Shown here: one piece after another, positions 25,712 through 34,564 of the stretch
Numbering within the stretch: the first letter of the stretch is position 1
Layout of the letters: each line of letters begins with the position of its first letter
NCBI RefSeq assembly: GCF_947497005.1
Contig: NZ_CANMFF010000019.1
Location: 24,175 to 88,174, forward strand
Reading direction: 5' to 3'
DNA from: an uncultured Ruegeria sp.
Lineage (GTDB): Bacteria; Pseudomonadota; Alphaproteobacteria; Rhodobacterales; Rhodobacteraceae
DNA: 64,000 nt
The notes under the pieces: model-generated
The model's database searches: none
Told to the model about the DNA's origin: nothing
Seen by the model: the letters and a program-made list of their open reading frames with translations, nothing else
Translations under genes and position numbers: made by a program

Positions 25712-27658
25712 TCAATTGCGGACCGCCGCGCCTACAGGTTTTTTGACCGGGGCGGGTTTGGGGCGGAATCTGTCCGGCCGGATGCTGACATGATCGCGTA
25801 ATCTGCTGATTTCGCGATCTTCGTCCTGGTGATCCAGCCGGCATCGCAGCCACACCTCGGTCAACAGAAGCCGTAACCGAAGGTCCGGGCTGGCCTCTTC
25901 AATTGTCTCTGCTACCTGTGCTCGGGTCAGGCTGAAAAGATCCCCCAGATGGGCATTTCTGAAGTAATCCGGTCGGATATCAAGTCGCTGAAACACCGTC
26001 GTCCAGAAGCCGATCTTGATGCGCTGGCTCAGGTTGTTGGGGATATAGCGGTTGGCAACTTCCCGGACCACCCATTTATCGCGGATAAAGGGATGGGCCT
26101 TTTCAAAAACGAACGGAGATCTTCTGAGTTTGTAGCGCGTTGGCAGATTGACCCCAAAACGGGCAACCTGGGTGTCCAGAAACGGGAACCGCGCTTCGAT
26201 TCCGGCAGCCATGCCCATTGTATCGTTGCGATGTAAAAGCGTCCGCAGATGGTGGTGCATGTAATCCAGCGACCATTGTCTGCCATTTTCCTGAAATTTG
26301 CGAGGCAGCTGTGCCAGGCTATTGGTCACAGCCAGCTTATCACTCGCCATCTCGCGACCATTCAGGATGTTGCGGACGCTTTCCATGTTTCCGATCCGGT
26401 CAGGCGCCAGGATCGGACCAATCCCCGGCAGGGCCCGTATCGCCGAGGCCAGCCCTCCGATCATCCGGTCATACCCATCTGTCAGGCGCTTTCGGCCAAG
26501 CCACGGGTAGCCCAGAAACAGCTCATCCGACCCTTCGCCGGACAACAGTCCCTTGATCCCCGAATCCGCCGCGAGCTGGGCGATCATCATCAGCGGCGCG
26601 CAATTGGGATGATAGGAAAACGGGTATTCGTAGTGGCGCATCACACGCGGTATCATGTCGACGAAATCCTGCTCTTCGGCTTCCACGACATGCAGATCAA
26701 GTTTCAGGCTTTTGGCCAGTTCCGAGGCCGCGTTCACCTCGCTCCAGGCCCCTTTCACATTGGCGTGGAACAGGGCGATGTTCTGATGCTGGGCCGCTGC
26801 GATGGCGACGATCAGGGATGAATCCACCCCACCTGAACAAAACGCGCCAACCGGTGCATCCGCGAATAAATGCGAGGCCACGGATTTATGCATGAGATCC
26901 GCATATTCATCGACGATATCCGCAGCCGACAGGCCATCAAGACGGGCCATTTCATCGGGGTCGAGAAAATCGGTCAAGTGGAAGAAAGACGAGATGTCGA
27001 TATTGCCTGATCCGTCATGCCACAGATAGGTGCCGGGTGTCAGACTGCGGATCCCCTGATAGAAGGTCGGGCCGCTGGTCGGGCCACCGAATTTCATCAG
27101 GTAAGCCGCGATCGAGTCGACATTGGGCTGCAGGGTTATCCAGGGCTCGAAGGCCTTGATTTCTGAACCGAACAGAAAGGCGGGGCCTTGCTCGGTCATA
27201 CCTTGCATCCAATAGAGAGGCTTCATGCCGAACCGGTCCCGGGCCAGCAGAACCCGGTGTGTCTGTCGGTCGATAAAGGCAAGCCCGAACATGCCATCGA
27301 ACCGGGCAAGCGCGTCTTCGCCCCATTGGATCAGGCTGTGCAGCACCACTTCGGTGTCCGAGGTTGTGCGGAACGGAACACCCAATGCCTCAAGCTCGGA
27401 ACGCAGGGTTCTGAAATTGTAGACTTCACCATTGTAGACAAGGATGTAACGCCCGGTCGGATCCGCAAATGGCTGGTCCGACCGGGTGTCGGTATCAACC
27501 AGAGACAGACGCTGGTGGGCTAGGCCAAGGCCGGGCTCGCTCAGAATTTTGCTGGCATCGGGGCCGCGGTGCCGAATGGCGAAGCCACTTTGACGAAGCC
27601 GTGTGACATCAGGAGACGAGCTTGTATTCTCTGGGAAGATTCCAAACAGACCGCACAT
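25712..27658 (-). CDS. asnB: Glutamine-hydrolysing asparagine-synthase-type amidotransferase
   Basis: 648 aa. The start at 27658 is fixed by biology: Met removal must leave Cys2 (MCGLFGIF) as the N-terminal glutaminase nucleophile, and GAGGTG lies 8 bases upstream. The class II GATase domain covers residues 1-200 (RHRGPD, YNGEVYN). The synthetase domain starts with SGGVDSS at 275-281 (pyrophosphate loop). In exosortase-linked EPS loci, AsnB-like proteins are thought to amidate sugars or uronic acids, not free aspartate. It is divergent from the two-component pair at 27816. Confidence 0.9.
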   Translation of the reverse strand: MCGLFGIFPENTSSSPDVTRLRQSGFAIRHRGPDASKILSEPGLGLAHQRLSLVDTDTRSDQPFADPTGRYILVYNGEVYNFRTLRSELEALGVPFRTTSDTEVVLHSLIQWGEDALARFDGMFGLAFIDRQTHRVLLARDRFGMKPLYWMQGMTEQGPAFLFGSEIKAFEPWITLQPNVDSIAAYLMKFGGPTSGPTFYQGIRSLTPGTYLWHDGSGNIDISSFFHLTDFLDPDEMARLDGLSAADIVDEYADLMHKSVASHLFADAPVGAFCSGGVDSSLIVAIAAAQHQNIALFHANVKGAWSEVNAASELAKSLKLDLHVVEAEEQDFVDMIPRVMRHYEYPFSYHPNCAPLMMIAQLAADSGIKGLLSGEGSDELFLGYPWLGRKRLTDGYDRMIGGLASAIRALPGIGPILAPDRIGNMESVRNILNGREMASDKLAVTNSLAQLPRKFQENGRQWSLDYMHHHLRTLLHRNDTMGMAAGIEARFPFLDTQVARFGVNLPTRYKLRRSPFVFEKAHPFIRDKWVVREVANRYIPNNLSQRIKIGFWTTVFQRLDIRPDYFRNAHLGDLFSLTRAQVAETIEEASPDLRLRLLLTEVWLRCRLDHQDEDREISRLRDHVSIRPDRFRPKPAPVKKPVGAAVRN

Positions 27659-27815
27659 CCGGCACCTCAAATCGTTAAAACTAAATTTCCATTCCGGAAA
27701 CGGATCGCTTTCGACAACCGATCAGGTGAAATATATAAAAGCGGGGGTGAACGGTGCATGTCGGGTCTTGTCATGCTGTGTTCATGTTTGGGCCGTTTGT
27801 CCCGTATGAGGGTTT

Positions 27816-28481
27816 ATGAAGGTACTGGTTGCGGAAGATGACGATACACTGGGCGGTGATCTTGAACGTTTGCTGCGTGCCCGGGGTGATATCGTAAGAC
27901 TGTCAGGAAACGGCAATGACGTGCTGTTTCTGGGAGAGACCGAGGATTGGGATGCAATCGTGCTGGATCTGGGGCTGCCGGGGCTGGACGGGTTGTCGAT
28001 CCTGCGGGAATGGCGCAGCCGAAATGTGGCCGCGCCGGTTCTGATCCTGTCGGCGCGTGACAGCTGGAACGATATCGTTTCCGGATTGCGCAGCGGGGCT
28101 GATGATTACCTGTCAAAGCCGTTTCATTCGGAAGAGCTTCTGGCGCGGCTTGAAGCTCTGGTGCGCCGTGCAAGCGGGCGCGGTACACCCTCGATCAATG
28201 TCGGAGATCTCTCGGTTCTGCCGGATGAAAAAGCCGCCTTTTTCAAGGGGCGCGGCGTGTCGCTGACCGCTTTCGAGTTTCGGGCGCTGGAGCATCTCGC
28301 CCGGCATGCGGGATCTGTCGTCAGCCGGGCAGATCTGATCGAACATATCTATGCCGAGGATATGGATCTGCAATCAAACGTCATTGATGTCCTTGTCTCA
28401 CGTTTGCGGCGGAAAACTTCGGCGGGGATGGTGGAAACCGTGCGGGGGCATGGGTATCGGATTCCGGTAGATGACGCATAA
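27816..28481 (+). CDS. OmpR/PhoB-family response regulator
   Basis: 221 aa. The receiver domain has the acidic pair D8-D9, phospho-acceptor D51 (IVLDLGLPG) and K101 (YLSKPF). The C-terminal winged helix ends VETVRGHGYRI. GAGGG lies close to the ATG. The next gene, a histidine kinase, overlaps it by 11 bases, so the two form a cognate pair. The PhoP/QseB-like composition suggests response to cations or envelope stress. Control of this locus is likely from position but not shown. Confidence 0.93.
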   Translation: MKVLVAEDDDTLGGDLERLLRARGDIVRLSGNGNDVLFLGETEDWDAIVLDLGLPGLDGLSILREWRSRNVAAPVLILSARDSWNDIVSGLRSGADDYLSKPFHSEELLARLEALVRRASGRGTPSINVGDLSVLPDEKAAFFKGRGVSLTAFEFRALEHLARHAGSVVSRADLIEHIYAEDMDLQSNVIDVLVSRLRRKTSAGMVETVRGHGYRIPVDDA

Positions 28482-29856
28482 TTGGGCCACGATCCCCCGT
28501 CGCGTTTCGATTGCCACGATCGCGATCTGCTGCGCCATATTGGGTATCGGGGCCATGATCTGCATTCAGGTCTATCGAGCTCATGAAATCGGCGAAATGG
28601 ACTTACTGCTTGGGCAGGACCTGTTGATCGAAGCCAGACGGATCGCCTATGACGGGGCACGGGCTGAAATACTCCAGAGCGTCGGGCAAAGCCCTTACGA
28701 TCTGACCAGTGAGCAATGGTTCTGGCAACTGACGCGCGACGGGTCTGACGAAATCCTGATTCAATCCCCGTCTCTTGGTCCTGTTACCGCAGAAAGCCGG
28801 GTTCTGGCTGTCCCGGAAGCCGGAGGGAATTTTGTCATCCCGGGCGGAGATGTTCTGCGCGGAAAGCGGGCTGCGTTCCCCGGGGCGGAACCGGATGAGG
28901 CATTGACCTTCCGGATTGCGGCTCCGCTGATGCATGTCACGGAAGAGATCCGCCGGGCGGGAAAACTGATTGCATTGATTTTCTTTGGCCTTGCCATGTT
29001 GGTTTCGGTTTCGGTTTACATCACCGTGAACAGGGGGCTGGTGCCGCTCAAGCGGCTCAGCAAATCTGTAAAGGCCATGCGCAAAAGCGACACCATCATA
29101 GACGATCAGAAATGGCCCCCCGATCTGGTTCCCGTGGTTGAGGAATTGCGCGAGCTGCACTGGCGCAACGGTACGATCATCGAGAAACACCGTCGAAAAA
29201 ATGCAGAACTGGCTCATGGCCTGAAAACGCCGCTGGCGGCATTGGCGCGCGTCGCCGAAGAGCTTGAGGGAGACAGAGGAGAACAGATAACGGATCTTGT
29301 GGGGCGTATGACCGGTGTGATCAAACGCAACCTCAGCCGTGCCCGTACCGAACGCCCCTATGGAAAATCCTCTCCGGTGCACGCCAGCGCCGAAGATGTG
29401 ACGTTTGCGCTTGGCATCACATTTCGAAACAGAATGCCGGGTATCGAAAACAGTATAGACGCCGGAACCATCTTTTGGGGTGAAGAGGCCGATATTCAGG
29501 AGATTTTGGGCAATCTGCTTGAAAACGCCTGTCTCTGGGCCAAAAGCCGTGTGCGCATATCCGTCGCAACACCCGAACCGGGCATGTTCACTCTGAGTGT
29601 CGAGGATGACGGCCCCGGCATGGGGACGGGTAAATCAGAGGTTCCGGCCCGGAAAGACGGCAATGATGAGCCCGAAGGGCATGGGCTGGGGCTTTTGATT
29701 GTGCAGGATATCGCGGAGCTTTACGGCGGATCCGTCAATATCGGGACATCCTCTCTGGGTGGTGCGCGCGTTTCGGTAACGCTGCCCGGGCAAATCGAAG
29801 CTTACAGAAAATCCGGAACGCGGCCCCTCAAAGGAAACTTACGCAGGACAAATTGA
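28471..29856 (+). CDS. Sensor histidine kinase (PhoQ-like)
   Basis: 461 aa. Helix 1 at about residues 13-34 and helix 2 at about 163-186 enclose a ~130-residue periplasmic sensor domain with no recognised fold. A HAMP-like linker follows. The phospho-acceptor is H249 in AELAHGLKTPLAAL, a form typical of PhoQ-like kinases (H-x-LKTP instead of H-E-LRTP). The ATPase domain has NLLENAC, DDGPGM and GHGLGLLIV boxes. It partners with the regulator whose 3' end it overlaps. Confidence 0.92.
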   Translation: MTHNWATIPRRVSIATIAICCAILGIGAMICIQVYRAHEIGEMDLLLGQDLLIEARRIAYDGARAEILQSVGQSPYDLTSEQWFWQLTRDGSDEILIQSPSLGPVTAESRVLAVPEAGGNFVIPGGDVLRGKRAAFPGAEPDEALTFRIAAPLMHVTEEIRRAGKLIALIFFGLAMLVSVSVYITVNRGLVPLKRLSKSVKAMRKSDTIIDDQKWPPDLVPVVEELRELHWRNGTIIEKHRRKNAELAHGLKTPLAALARVAEELEGDRGEQITDLVGRMTGVIKRNLSRARTERPYGKSSPVHASAEDVTFALGITFRNRMPGIENSIDAGTIFWGEEADIQEILGNLLENACLWAKSRVRISVATPEPGMFTLSVEDDGPGMGTGKSEVPARKDGNDEPEGHGLGLLIVQDIAELYGGSVNIGTSSLGGARVSVTLPGQIEAYRKSGTRPLKGNLRRTN

Positions 29857-29865
29857 TCGGTTTAC

Positions 29866-29889
29866 CCGGTTTTCGGCAGGTGAAACCGG
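29866..29889. terminator. Hairpin between convergent genes
   Basis: CCGGTTT (29866-29872) and AAACCGG (29883-29889) pair perfectly in the 38-base gap between the kinase stop and the GT2 stop. No T-run follows, so intrinsic termination is uncertain. Confidence 0.3.
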
Positions 29890-29894
29890 ACAGG

Positions 29895-30917
29895 CTAACT
29901 GCGCCTGACCGATAAGTTCTGTCGTCTTCCCAGCATGTGATATTCGAACAGGCACCAGACATAGATGGTGGCCGAGTAGACGTAATAGACCTGATGGTAG
30001 AGCAGACATTTGAACGCAAACCACGGCCCGTCATGCCCGGACATGGCGCGGACCAGATCGAGATTGGCGACAAAGGCCGCAGCCAGTAACACAAAAGGCA
30101 AAGGCCAGCTTCCGGGCCAGAACGGCAGGGCCAGAAGCGACAGCAACAGCAGCCCGGCAATTGCGGCCCGTGCGCGTTCAGCCATTGAGGTGTTCAGGTC
30201 ATCCGTCAGCCCCTCGCGCGAGATCATCAGCCGGGCCCAGGGCAGGGCGCGACAGAAGATATCCGTGCTCAGGCTGTTGCGGATGGTCCAGACTTTCAGA
30301 TGCTTGCCCTGCAAAAGCGGCTCGACCAGGATGCGGCGACCGGTGCCCGCGATCCGATAGCCCAGTTCGATATCCTCGATCGAGGGGACCTCATAGGTTT
30401 TCACGTCGAACCCGCCAACCTCAAGAAACACATCGCGCCGGATGGCGCCGCACCCGGCCCAGAAGGTGCGCGCCTCGCGGCGGGCGCGCTGATGGTGATA
30501 GCGATGCAGAAGGTTCTTGTAGCGTGAAAACCAGGCCTGCCCGTCCGGAGCATCGTCATAAGATCCGAACACGGCGCCTACATTGTCTTCGGACATCGCC
30601 CGGCGAATATGGTCCGGCCCGTCCGGCCAGGCGATGACATCGGAATCCACAAACCACAGAATATCGCCCGTGGCCTGCTGCGCCGCCAGATTGCGGGCGG
30701 CACCTGGGCCGCCATTGACCGGGGTGGTCAGAACGGTCGCGCCCATTTCCCGGGCCAGCGCCGCGGTGCCGTCCGGGGACTGGTCATCCACCACCAGAAC
30801 CTGCTGTACCTGCCCGGTATTCAGCATTTCAATCAATGGCGGCAAAACGCGCGGCAGCAGATGTTCGGCGTTATAGGCGGGCATGACCACGCTGATGGAA
30901 GGGGATTGATCTGACAT
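29895..30917 (-). CDS. Family 2 glycosyltransferase with C-terminal membrane helices
   Basis: 340 aa from ATG 30917, which overlaps the upstream stop by one base (TGATG). The frame is open for 28 codons further, inside the upstream gene. SISVVMPAYNAEHLL, VLVVDDQSPDGT and ILWFVDSDVIAWPD give the GT-A fold and D-x-D-type metal site. IEDIELGYRI resembles the catalytic ED-E-x-x-x-R region. Two helices follow near residues 245-285, then another at the C-terminus. It probably acts on a lipid-linked acceptor at the inner membrane with the polytopic protein encoded just upstream. Confidence 0.85.
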   Translation of the reverse strand: MSDQSPSISVVMPAYNAEHLLPRVLPPLIEMLNTGQVQQVLVVDDQSPDGTAALAREMGATVLTTPVNGGPGAARNLAAQQATGDILWFVDSDVIAWPDGPDHIRRAMSEDNVGAVFGSYDDAPDGQAWFSRYKNLLHRYHHQRARREARTFWAGCGAIRRDVFLEVGGFDVKTYEVPSIEDIELGYRIAGTGRRILVEPLLQGKHLKVWTIRNSLSTDIFCRALPWARLMISREGLTDDLNTSMAERARAAIAGLLLLSLLALPFWPGSWPLPFVLLAAAFVANLDLVRAMSGHDGPWFAFKCLLYHQVYYVYSATIYVWCLFEYHMLGRRQNLSVRRS

Positions 30918-32410
30918 CACGGGGCTTCTCCGGCCGTATCTTGCGGCGCTGATGAACGTTGAACAAGAAAAAGAAAGGCGGCCGTAAAGGGCAATAACCA
31001 CATCACGCGGGCGCCATATCGGTCTGCGGGTTGCGAGACCCCGCCACAGACCAGTGCGTTGACTGCGATTCCGATCAGGATGAACAGCGCAAACAGCTTC
31101 ATGTCCCGCGATACACGACCCGGCCGGAGCAAAACAAAGACGATAAAGGCAAAAGACACGGCATAGATCACGCCATGCACGATATCGATGGTTTCGATCC
31201 AGGCCCTGTCCCGAGATAACAAACCGCCCTGCAACATATCGGGCCGCGTGTCTTCCATTCTGGCCAGCCAGCGGGCGTTTTCCAGCTCCACATCTGTCGG
31301 GATCGTCATGGTGATGCTATGGCGCAATACCTGATGATAGCCGTTTCTGGCCAATGCGAAAGACGTCGCAATCGGTCTGGACAGGAAGACCGCCTTGGCA
31401 AAGTCCTGCTGCGCCAGCGCCACCTGTTTTTGCTCTTCCGGCGACAGCAGCCGGAATGATCCCAACCGGGAGGAGCGCTCGAAAATGATATGGGATGGGG
31501 TCAGTCTGTAAGGGTCATCCGACCATGAAAGCGCCTCATACAGCGCGCAGGTCGGTATATCTGCATCCGGGCAGACATCACTCAGATAATCCATCCCCGG
31601 CCCGTCAACGATGAGCCGGGCGGTGATATGCGGCGTATAGACGACCTCTTTGTTGGTAGCGATTTCCACGGTGACCTGAAACGCCTTACGCTCGGCCAGT
31701 GCCAGTGCCAGAACCATCATCATCAGGATCGTTGCACGCCAGCGCCGCGATCGTTTCTCGCTGAGCGCTGCCAAAGCCACAAAGGGGATCATCAACGCTG
31801 CAACCGCCAGATGAGACGGGTGCAGAAGTGCGCTGAACAGGGCCAGAGCGGATATCAGCAAAAGCTCCCAGGTCTGCATTATCCGCCCAAAAGCCGTCAG
31901 TGAGGCAATCACGATCAGCAACACCGGGGCAAAAATATCCGGCATCATATAGGCGATGTAAAACGGCAAAGAGGTGCTGGCCGCCGCCAGAAGGGGGATT
32001 GCGGTCATCAGCATTGTGTTCTGGGTGCCGTCCAGAGATTGGCCGGCCGTCCGGGCCAGCAACCAGACCGCAAAAAACGTGGCAGCCAGATGGATGATCG
32101 GAACAGCGTAAAGGGCGTCGGCGCGAAAAAACGCAGCTATGATGAGGCCATAGATCAGCGAGCGGGAGCCGGTTGCAGTCCCGTCATCATCTGCGGTGTA
32201 CGTGCCGCCCGTCGTGGTGGTCTCGTTCACCGGCGGCAGCAGGCTGTTCAGGGCCACGCTGCCCTGTCGAATGTAACTGCCTGTGTCAAAGTAATAGAGC
32301 GGACCGCCGTTGATCAGAAACACGGACAGACAGGCAAGACCCGCCAGTACGACCAGCAGGACCGACCGGGTCTGCCAGGACAGCTTGTCTGAGGGCATCG
32401 ATACGCTCAT
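30917..32410 (-). CDS. Polytopic membrane protein of unknown function (possible GT-C)
   Basis: 497 aa, with about 11 predicted helices. After the first helix comes GGPLYYFDTGSYIRQGS, an acidic first loop like those of GT-C glycosyltransferases. A large external domain (about residues 255-400) carries a pair of Cys (DVCPDADIPTCALY) that could form a disulphide. I do not recognise a named family. The translational overlap with the GT2 gene suggests the pair works together on a polyprenyl-linked sugar. That is inference from position only. Confidence 0.65.
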   Translation of the reverse strand: MSVSMPSDKLSWQTRSVLLVVLAGLACLSVFLINGGPLYYFDTGSYIRQGSVALNSLLPPVNETTTTGGTYTADDDGTATGSRSLIYGLIIAAFFRADALYAVPIIHLAATFFAVWLLARTAGQSLDGTQNTMLMTAIPLLAAASTSLPFYIAYMMPDIFAPVLLIVIASLTAFGRIMQTWELLLISALALFSALLHPSHLAVAALMIPFVALAALSEKRSRRWRATILMMMVLALALAERKAFQVTVEIATNKEVVYTPHITARLIVDGPGMDYLSDVCPDADIPTCALYEALSWSDDPYRLTPSHIIFERSSRLGSFRLLSPEEQKQVALAQQDFAKAVFLSRPIATSFALARNGYHQVLRHSITMTIPTDVELENARWLARMEDTRPDMLQGGLLSRDRAWIETIDIVHGVIYAVSFAFIVFVLLRPGRVSRDMKLFALFILIGIAVNALVCGGVSQPADRYGARVMWLLPFTAAFLFLVQRSSAPQDTAGEAP

Positions 32411-32594
32411 GTCGTTTCCGCAGCATTTGGTCCGGTCACGCAGGATGCGGTCGTGCCCGGACTGCGCCCGATGCTTGGGCGCATGTTATCGAGATTCGAA
32501 ACAGACATGTTCATCAGCGTTTCTGGCTGCCTCCGTACAGCGGGCTGTGGGGCCGAGTTCTACTATGGCCATCGCCCGAAATCGCGCTAAGCAA

Positions 32595-33305
32595 TCATTT
32601 GATCGCAAGAAAACCTTCAAAACAAATATATTTCTGAATGCTCATCACATCCTTGAAGCCGGCCCGGCCCAGCAGATCCAGATTGCCCTGGGTGGAAAAC
32701 GGCTCCAGCACGCTTTTCAGACTGCGCGCCTTTTCGACAATTTCTTCGCTTGAGAACCCGTGGCCGATTTTGAACTCGTTATAGAGTTGGGTCACAAGAT
32801 CCTGAAACCGCGCATCCGGCCCCCGGACCTTTTCGAACATGACAAACGCACCACCCCAGTTCAGGGTGTTGTAGATCTTGGTGAACAGTTCTTGCCGGTA
32901 CCGGGGCGGGATGAACTGCATTGTATAATAGCTGACGATCATGTCCGCCTTTTCCATCTCCATATGACGGGCATCGTCATGAAGAATGGAAATGTTCGGG
33001 ACATCCGCACAATGAGCTTCGGCGACTTTCACCATTTCGGGTTCGACATCGATGCCGATCCAGCGCGCATCCGGCTTTCCGGCATTATGTTCTGCCAGCT
33101 TGCGGATCAATTCACCTGTCGATGTGCCGATTTCATAACAAAGGCTGTCATTGCGGACGAAAAAATCCGAAACCTGACAGATCAGGCCGTGGCCCATTTC
33201 GTAAAGAGGAACAGATAATTTGATGTGGTCTACAAACGTATCGGGAACATCGCCCCCAAAGGTCCAGTTCGCATTCTCAGCGGCTATGTTCTGGCCAACA
33301 CCCAT
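32595..33305 (-). CDS. CmoA-like SAM-dependent methyltransferase or carboxy-SAM synthase homologue
   Basis: 236 aa from ATG 33305, with GCGAGGAGA upstream. The frame is open to 33635 but the extra part is not protein-like. The order of motifs follows CmoA: W-T-F-G, DHIKLSVPLYEMGHGLI, CYEIGTSTGELIRKL (SAM loop, residues 56-70), YYTMQFIPP, LNWGGAFVMFEK and a C-terminal LGRAGF. CmoA makes carboxy-SAM for tRNA wobble-uridine modification, yet here the gene sits in a glycan locus without CmoB. Either a relocated tRNA enzyme or a diverged sugar-modifying methyltransferase is possible. Confidence 0.75.
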   Translation of the reverse strand: MGVGQNIAAENANWTFGGDVPDTFVDHIKLSVPLYEMGHGLICQVSDFFVRNDSLCYEIGTSTGELIRKLAEHNAGKPDARWIGIDVEPEMVKVAEAHCADVPNISILHDDARHMEMEKADMIVSYYTMQFIPPRYRQELFTKIYNTLNWGGAFVMFEKVRGPDARFQDLVTQLYNEFKIGHGFSSEEIVEKARSLKSVLEPFSTQGNLDLLGRAGFKDVMSIQKYICFEGFLAIK

Positions 33306-33936
33306 GCGTAACGTCTCCTCGCTAATAGGCAGGCACAAGGAACAAACGGCTAAAAACAACTTCCGATTGAGGATGCGTGCCTGAACTTGGTACAATAACA
33401 GTCCAAGGCTACACGAAACTTTCGGGTCGTCGAAGGAGAAATATGGCCGCCCCCGGGTTTCTGGTCTTTTTCTCTTCTGGCGTGGTCTGCTGGTCCTTTG
33501 TGAAGTGCTGAAAATGGACAGTGCATCGAAATGATTTGCATTGTTTCCCGCCCTGTGCGGCACGCAGGCGCGCGCCATGTGAAAAGGTTGTTTCGGTTGC
33601 ACCTTATCGCGGAGAGATCGAGTACAGTTTTGCACCGTTTAAACCTGCTCGGATTATGTGTGGTGCCGTGCCAGAACGCTCGGAATCGCTGGAAGTCGGC
33701 ATGTTTTTCCAGACGCAGATTCGCCTTATTTGGGCGATTCTGGTTCACGTTAAAGAAACAAACTGTAATCAATGAACTTATTGTGCTGGCCAAAGGGGCA
33801 TTGCGCCAAAAAAAAGCCACAGTTCCGAGGAAAATCCTTCGCAATCAAATAGAAATGAATTATTAATGTTTGCAGTAGGTGCCCTGCCGGGATTTCGAGC
33901 GGGTTGTGTGTATAAAAATCAAAGGTGGGACTTTGT
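33306..33936. other. Long gene-free region before the VPLPA-CTERM gene
   Basis: About 630 bases, visibly more AT-rich toward 33770-33920. Open frames on both strands overlap each other and lack ribosome sites. I see no clear sigma-70 or sigma-54 element. It probably carries the promoters of the two divergent genes. Confidence 0.5.
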
Positions 33937-34503
33937 ATGTTTAGAAGTTTGAAAATGATGGCGGCAGGGGTTGTTGCTGCTGTAATGATGGCCGGATCGG
34001 CCAGTGCGCTGACCTCGGTGTCAGCGGGTGGCGGCCCTCTGGCAGGGGGTGGATATGACATCACCTCCGACACGCTCTTCTCTGGTACGGTTTCCACAAT
34101 GGGTGGACCGGGATCGTACGCAATCAACTTCCAGTCGCCCATTGATCCTCTTTCTGGTGTTGCGAACGCTTCGATCACCATCAATTTGCTGAGTACGTTC
34201 ACAGGTCTGACGGTGAGCTGGGTCGACGCATTGAACCCTGCCAACGTTTTGGCATCGACGTTTGTTCTGGGCGGTGTTCAGACAACACTCAGCACACTGT
34301 TCAGCAGTGTCAGCCCGAACACCCTAAGCCAGAACTTAGTGTTCAGCTGGGCCAACTCTCAAGGGGCGACAGATTCCAATGGTAACCTGGTTCCGGTTAC
34401 GTTTGACTTCGACGTGGCTCCGGTTCCGCTGCCCGCCGGTGGTTTGCTGCTTCTGACTGCGCTTGGCGGTTTGGCTCTGACGCGCCGCCGCAAGGCCGCC
34501 TGA
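33937..34503 (+). CDS. VPLPA-CTERM sorting-domain protein (exosortase target)
   Basis: 188 aa from ATG 33937, with AAAGGTGG nine bases upstream. Residues 1-24 are a Sec signal peptide ending S-A-S-A. The mature part is Ser/Thr/Gly-rich, beta-type and otherwise unrecognised. The C-terminus is a textbook three-part sorting tail: VPLPAG at 163-168, a hydrophobic helix, then TRRRK. In this family the exosortase XrtD (here at 45008) is expected to cut at VPLPA and release or attach the protein at the cell surface. It lies between the GT2 and methyltransferase genes of the locus and ends in an intrinsic terminator. Confidence 0.92.
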   Translation: MFRSLKMMAAGVVAAVMMAGSASALTSVSAGGGPLAGGGYDITSDTLFSGTVSTMGGPGSYAINFQSPIDPLSGVANASITINLLSTFTGLTVSWVDALNPANVLASTFVLGGVQTTLSTLFSSVSPNTLSQNLVFSWANSQGATDSNGNLVPVTFDFDVAPVPLPAGGLLLLTALGGLALTRRRKAA

Positions 34504-34531
34504 GCGGACACACAAACCTGACAGACAAAGC

Positions 34532-34562
34532 AAGGGGCCGTTTTCACGGTCCCTTTTCTTTT
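34532..34562 (+). terminator. Intrinsic terminator of the VPLPA-CTERM gene
   Basis: GGGGCCG (34534-34540), loop TTTTCA, CGGTCCC (34547-34553) with one G-T pair, extended by two A-T pairs, then TTTTCTTTT. It lies 28 bases after the stop and before the convergent GT2 gene. Confidence 0.85.
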
Positions 34563-34564
34563 GG

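Noticed and set aside
33782-33808. Possible sigma-54 promoter (TGGC...TTGC) before the VPLPA-CTERM gene
   Set aside because: The spacing between the two elements is three bases too long for a sigma-54 site.
33521-33866. Overlapping open frames before the VPLPA-CTERM gene
   Set aside because: Several frames overlap on both strands, none with a ribosome site or protein-like composition.
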